This document shows, in pieces, positions 6,720 to 8,814 of a stretch of DNA of 8,814 nt. A model generated the notes under the pieces. That model was given only the letters and a program-made list of their open reading frames with translations, was not told the DNA's origin and did not search any database. Position numbers and translations under genes: made by a program. Origin of the DNA: Bacteroidales bacterium (GTDB lineage Bacteria; Bacteroidota; Bacteroidia; Bacteroidales; JAADJA01); assembly GCA_029934735.1 (NCBI GenBank), contig JAOZLR010000094.1:1-8814 (forward strand). The letters run 5' to 3'. Each line of letters opens with the position of its first letter. Positions within the stretch are counted from its first letter, which is position 1.

Positions 6720-6727
6720 TACATTTG
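6720..6727 (+). promoter_or_regulatory. Candidate -7 element of the aldose 1-epimerase gene
   Basis: TACATTTG matches TAnnTTTG exactly and lies 20 nt before the ATG at 6748, predicting a leader of roughly 15 nt. No TTTG is seen at the expected -33 position, so promoter strength or activator dependence is uncertain. Confidence 0.5.
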
Positions 6728-6747
6728 TAGCTTATAATTTTCTGCAT

Positions 6748-7884
6748 ATGAAACGTATCATTTATCTTATCCTGATTACCGGAATTTTCGCATCCTCTTG
6801 TAACAACGGACAGAATCCGGAAAGTAAAACAAAAGAAAAAGAATCATCTATGAGCATCAAGAAAGAGCCATTCGGAAAAGTTGATAACAAAGAGGTTTTT
6901 CTGTATATCCTGAAAAATGAAAATGGTATGGTCGTTAAAATAACTAATTACGGCGGAATCGTTACCTCAATATTAGCACCTGATAAAATCGGAAAATTTG
7001 ATGATGTGGTTCTTGGTTATGATAATCTGAATGGATATCTTAAAGAGACTCCATATTTCGGGGCTATTGTTGGTCGTTACGGAAACAGGATTGCAAAGGG
7101 CAGTTTTACAATTGATGGCAAAAAGTATTCTCTTGCAATTAACAACGGGCCAAACTCGCTGCATGGCGGAATAAAGGGATTCGATAAAGTGGTTTGGGAT
7201 GCAGAGAAATTTGAGACAAAGGATGGCGTTGGTATTAAACTACACTATCTTTCAAAAGACAATGAGGAGGGGTATCCGGGAAACCTTGATGTTTACGTGA
7301 CTTATACATTATCCAATGAAAATGAATTGAAAATAAATTATCTGGCTACAACCGATCAACCGACACCAGTTAATCTGACGCACCACAGTTATTTCAATCT
7401 TGCCGGGACTTCTGGAAGGGATATCCTGGGACAAACTTTGTTTATTGATGCGGACAAATATACCGTTGTTGATGAGAACTTAATTCCAATAGGGGAGCTC
7501 AGAGATGTAACCGGTTCACCAATGGATTTCAGAAAACCGACATCCGTTGGAGGCAGAATAAATGATGTGGAAGGTGGATATGACCACAACTATGTTTTGA
7601 ATAATAATGGTCAAATTGCAAAAGTGGCTGAACTTTTCGACTCAGTATCAGGTAGGCTTATGGATGTCTCTACAACTGAGCCGGGGATGCAATTTTATTC
7701 AGGCAATTTCCTCGACGGGAGTATTACAGGCAAGAAAGGAATTGTGTATAATAAACATTTTGGATTATGCCTCGAAACTCAACATTTCCCTGATTCACCA
7801 AATCATCCTGAATTCCCGAATGTAATATTAAAGCCGGGAGAAAATTACACTCAAACAACAGTTTATAAATTCGGCGTTAAGTAA
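6748..7884 (+). CDS. galM: Aldose 1-epimerase (mutarotase), predicted lipoprotein
   Basis: A 378-residue GalM-family enzyme that interconverts the alpha and beta anomers of hexoses such as galactose and glucose. The N-terminus MKRIIYLILITGIFASSC ends in a lipobox-like ASSC, so Cys18 is the probable lipidation site; a charged linker (about 19-40) follows and the enzyme is expected to be tethered in the envelope, unlike the cytoplasmic E. coli GalM. Active-site features are GRYGNRIAKG (Arg114), NSLHGG (His139), NLTHHSYFNLAG (His213, the likely acid), GYDHNY (Asp279) and LETQHFPDSPNHP (Glu343, the likely base). All expected catalytic residues are present. The start is set by the signal peptide and the -7 element 20 nt upstream. 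A terminator precedes the gene and no sugar-use operon is attached. The function is confident; the actual sugar is unknown. galM is the family symbol. Confidence 0.92.
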   Translation: MKRIIYLILITGIFASSCNNGQNPESKTKEKESSMSIKKEPFGKVDNKEVFLYILKNENGMVVKITNYGGIVTSILAPDKIGKFDDVVLGYDNLNGYLKETPYFGAIVGRYGNRIAKGSFTIDGKKYSLAINNGPNSLHGGIKGFDKVVWDAEKFETKDGVGIKLHYLSKDNEEGYPGNLDVYVTYTLSNENELKINYLATTDQPTPVNLTHHSYFNLAGTSGRDILGQTLFIDADKYTVVDENLIPIGELRDVTGSPMDFRKPTSVGGRINDVEGGYDHNYVLNNNGQIAKVAELFDSVSGRLMDVSTTEPGMQFYSGNFLDGSITGKKGIVYNKHFGLCLETQHFPDSPNHPEFPNVILKPGENYTQTTVYKFGVK

Positions 7885-7930
7885 ATTATTTGTTATTACT
7901 CAGCAGGTGTATGTAATTTATATTCAATAG

Positions 7931-7949
7931 CTCCGTGCTTTAGCGCGAG
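7931..7949. repeat. Small REP-like hairpin
   Basis: CGTGC (7934-7938) pairs with GCGCG (7943-7947) around a TTTA loop, with one G-U pair. CT (7931-7932) and AG (7948-7949) extend the stem past a bulged C. It is more GC-rich than its surroundings and resembles the short hairpins scattered between genes in many Bacteroidota. No T-run follows, so it is not a terminator. Confidence 0.35.
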
Positions 7950-7994
7950 ATAAAAAGTAAAAAAATAATGCAGGTCAGTGCGTCAGAGGGCTTG

Positions 7995-8020
7995 CCTGCC
8001 AAAGCTTCAGTGTAGGTGGG
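7995..8020. repeat. Degenerate REP-like palindrome
   Basis: CCTGCC (7995-8000) and GGTGGG (8015-8020) form an imperfect stem with two G-U pairs around AAAGCTTCAGTGTA. The CCnGCC - AAGCTTnAG - GGnGG layout resembles intergenic palindromic repeats I recall from environmental bacterial genomes. The copy is eroded, and only this one is in the window. Confidence 0.4.
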
Positions 8021-8063
8021 GGTGTGTTATATCAACATGTAAGCAGCAACTGGCATTCTTCAA

Positions 8064-8100
8064 TTTTTTGCAAAAGTAAACCAACACTTTTGAGAAAAAA
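8064..8100. repeat. Long AT-only inverted repeat
   Basis: CAAAAGT (8071-8077) pairs exactly with ACTTTTG (8086-8092). Past a small internal loop (G against AG), TTTTTT (8064-8069) pairs with AAAAAA (8095-8100), giving 13 pairs around an 8-nt loop. The core is AT-rich and no T-tract follows it, so terminator function is doubtful. Confidence 0.35.
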
Positions 8101-8241
8101 GTTAGGCTTTAGAATTTAAAATTATAAGACAAAGCGATAACTTTCAGGAGAAAATCTACGAAATGGAAAATTTGATATACACCCACAACAAACCTCTATT
8201 AAGTATTTATACAAATTAACACCTTAATGTGAATAACAATT

Positions 8242-8282
8242 ATGTGTTGACACATTTACCTGTTAACAATATACGACCTTTG
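8242..8282 (+). promoter_or_regulatory. Candidate promoter region and dyad before the GH73 gene
   Basis: GACCTTTG (8275-8282) differs from TAnnTTTG at one position and lies 17 nt before the ATG at 8300. A 6-bp dyad, ATGTGT (8242-8247) and ACACAT (8250-8255), sits near the -33 zone and contains TTGACA (8247-8252). The promoter is plausible but weakly supported; the dyad could be an operator. Confidence 0.3.
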
Positions 8283-8299
8283 CAGAGCGTTGATAATCG

Positions 8300-8814
8300 A
8301 TGAAAATGAAGATTTATATATCTACTCTTATTATTTTTTTGCTTTGCACAGGAGCTGCTAAGGATGCGCTTTCTCAAAATTCCGAAAAACGGATATCCAG
8401 GGTGGAATATATAGGGAAATATGAGGAGATTGCTATTAATGAGATGAATAAGTACGATATTCCTGCGAGCATTACACTTGCACAGGGAATTCTTGAATCG
8501 GGGAACGGGAACAGCAGGCTGGCAACAAAGGCCAATAATCATTTTGGAATTAAATGCCATAAAGGATGGACAGGCAAGACATTTCACATGGATGATGATG
8601 AAGAAAATGAATGTTTCAGGAAATATAAAGACCCTTTTACATCATATAAAGATCACTCAAAATTCCTTTCAACGCGAGGAAGATATGCTTTTCTTTTTGA
8701 ATTAGATATAACAGATTACAAAGGCTGGGCAAACGGGCTGAAAAAGGCAGGATATGCTACCAATCCCAAATATCCACAACTTCTGATAAAGATAATTGAG
8801 GATAATGGCTTGTT
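8300..8814 (+). CDS. Secreted GH73-type glucosaminidase, N-terminal part (runs off window edge)
   Basis: An open frame of 171 codons from ATG 8300 continues past the window end. It begins with a signal peptide (MKMKIYISTLIIFLLCTGAA; cleavage likely near ALSQ, residues 23-26). The catalytic domain then starts: RVEYIGKYEEIAINEM (34-49), IPASITLAQGILESGNGNS (54-72) with the probable catalytic Glu66, NNHFGIKCHKGWTG (79-92), FRKYKDPFTSYKDHSKFL and GWANGLKKAGYATNPKYP. This is the FlgJ/Auto-like endo-beta-N-acetylglucosaminidase pattern, which cleaves glycan strands of peptidoglycan in the periplasm. In Bacteroidota such proteins often carry C-terminal LysM repeats, but that region is outside the window. 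A second in-frame ATG at 8306 is equally usable. A LLC sequence at residues 14-16 is a poor lipobox, so a soluble secreted form is favoured. It appears to start its own transcript after 415 nt without genes. Confidence 0.88.
   Translation, partial: MKMKIYISTLIIFLLCTGAAKDALSQNSEKRISRVEYIGKYEEIAINEMNKYDIPASITLAQGILESGNGNSRLATKANNHFGIKCHKGWTGKTFHMDDDEENECFRKYKDPFTSYKDHSKFLSTRGRYAFLFELDITDYKGWANGLKKAGYATNPKYPQLLIKIIEDNGL

Larger units (their letters stand above)
7885..8299. other. 415-nt gene-free intergenic region
   Basis: No credible gene was found between the mutarotase and the GH73 gene. The stretch holds two REP-like hairpins (7931-7949 and 7995-8020), a long AT-only stem (8064-8100) and a short dyad near the next promoter (8242-8255). 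An 18-codon frame at 8163-8219 follows an AGGAG but resembles nothing I know. No tRNA or other recognisable RNA was seen. Confidence 0.5.

Noticed and set aside
8163..8219. An 18-codon frame with an AGGAG 12 nt upstream
   Set aside because: The spacing is long, Shine-Dalgarno use is rare in this window, and the peptide resembles nothing recognisable.
7885..8299. CRISPR array or tRNA in the gene-free gap
   Set aside because: There are no evenly spaced direct repeats, and no cloverleaf or T-loop sequence could be made out.
8240..8587. A 115-residue minus-strand frame opposite the GH73 gene start
   Set aside because: It is antisense to the signal peptide and catalytic motif of the GH73 enzyme, and its own sequence is unlike any family I know.

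Overview
The window looks like a chromosomal segment of an AT-rich member of the Bacteroidota, probably an environmental or anaerobic lineage of the Bacteroidales/Marinilabiliales type. Four things point there. Several gene starts are preceded by the TAnnTTTG -7 promoter element of that phylum. Shine-Dalgarno sequences are mostly absent. FtsE has the phylum's GRTGTGKSS form of the P-loop and no ftsX beside it. The outer genes encode a secreted chimeric glycoside-hydrolase-like protein and a lipoprotein mutarotase. The phylum is a confident call; anything finer is inference.

Layout. (1) 1-484, minus strand: the first 77 codons of a large restriction-modification enzyme resembling type ISP/IIG proteins, cut by the window edge. 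It is overlapped by 4 nt (ATGA) by a wrecked BRO-N (phage antirepressor-like) gene that carries a nonsense codon and at least two internal deletions. (2) 523-3291, minus: a 922-residue secreted protein joining a TIM-barrel glycoside-hydrolase-like region to a C-terminal SUMF1/FGE-type domain that lacks the catalytic cysteines of true formylglycine-generating enzymes. (3) 3292-3378: a compact divergent promoter region with a perfect 9-bp inverted repeat. (4) 3379-4080, plus: ftsE. (5) 4172-5962, minus: argS, convergent with ftsE. (6) 6100-6549, plus: a DoxX-family membrane protein followed by a good intrinsic terminator. (7) 6748-7884, plus: a lipoprotein aldose 1-epimerase. (8) 7885-8299: a gene-free stretch with REP-like hairpins. 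(9) 8300 to the edge, plus: the start of a secreted GH73-type glucosaminidase.

Most genes appear to be separate transcription units; no multi-gene metabolic operon is visible. ftsE, argS and the GH73 enzyme are housekeeping (division, translation, peptidoglycan remodelling). The mutarotase and the chimeric protein suggest handling of sugars or polysaccharides at the cell surface. The accessory part is the left edge, where a restriction-modification gene and a decayed antirepressor-like gene sit directly downstream of the chimeric protein. I find no CRISPR array, tRNA, rRNA or insertion sequence. The most unusual items are the traceable decay of the BRO-N gene coupled to the restriction-modification start, and the GH-SUMF1 chimera. 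Neither amounts to a demonstrable new system from this sequence alone.
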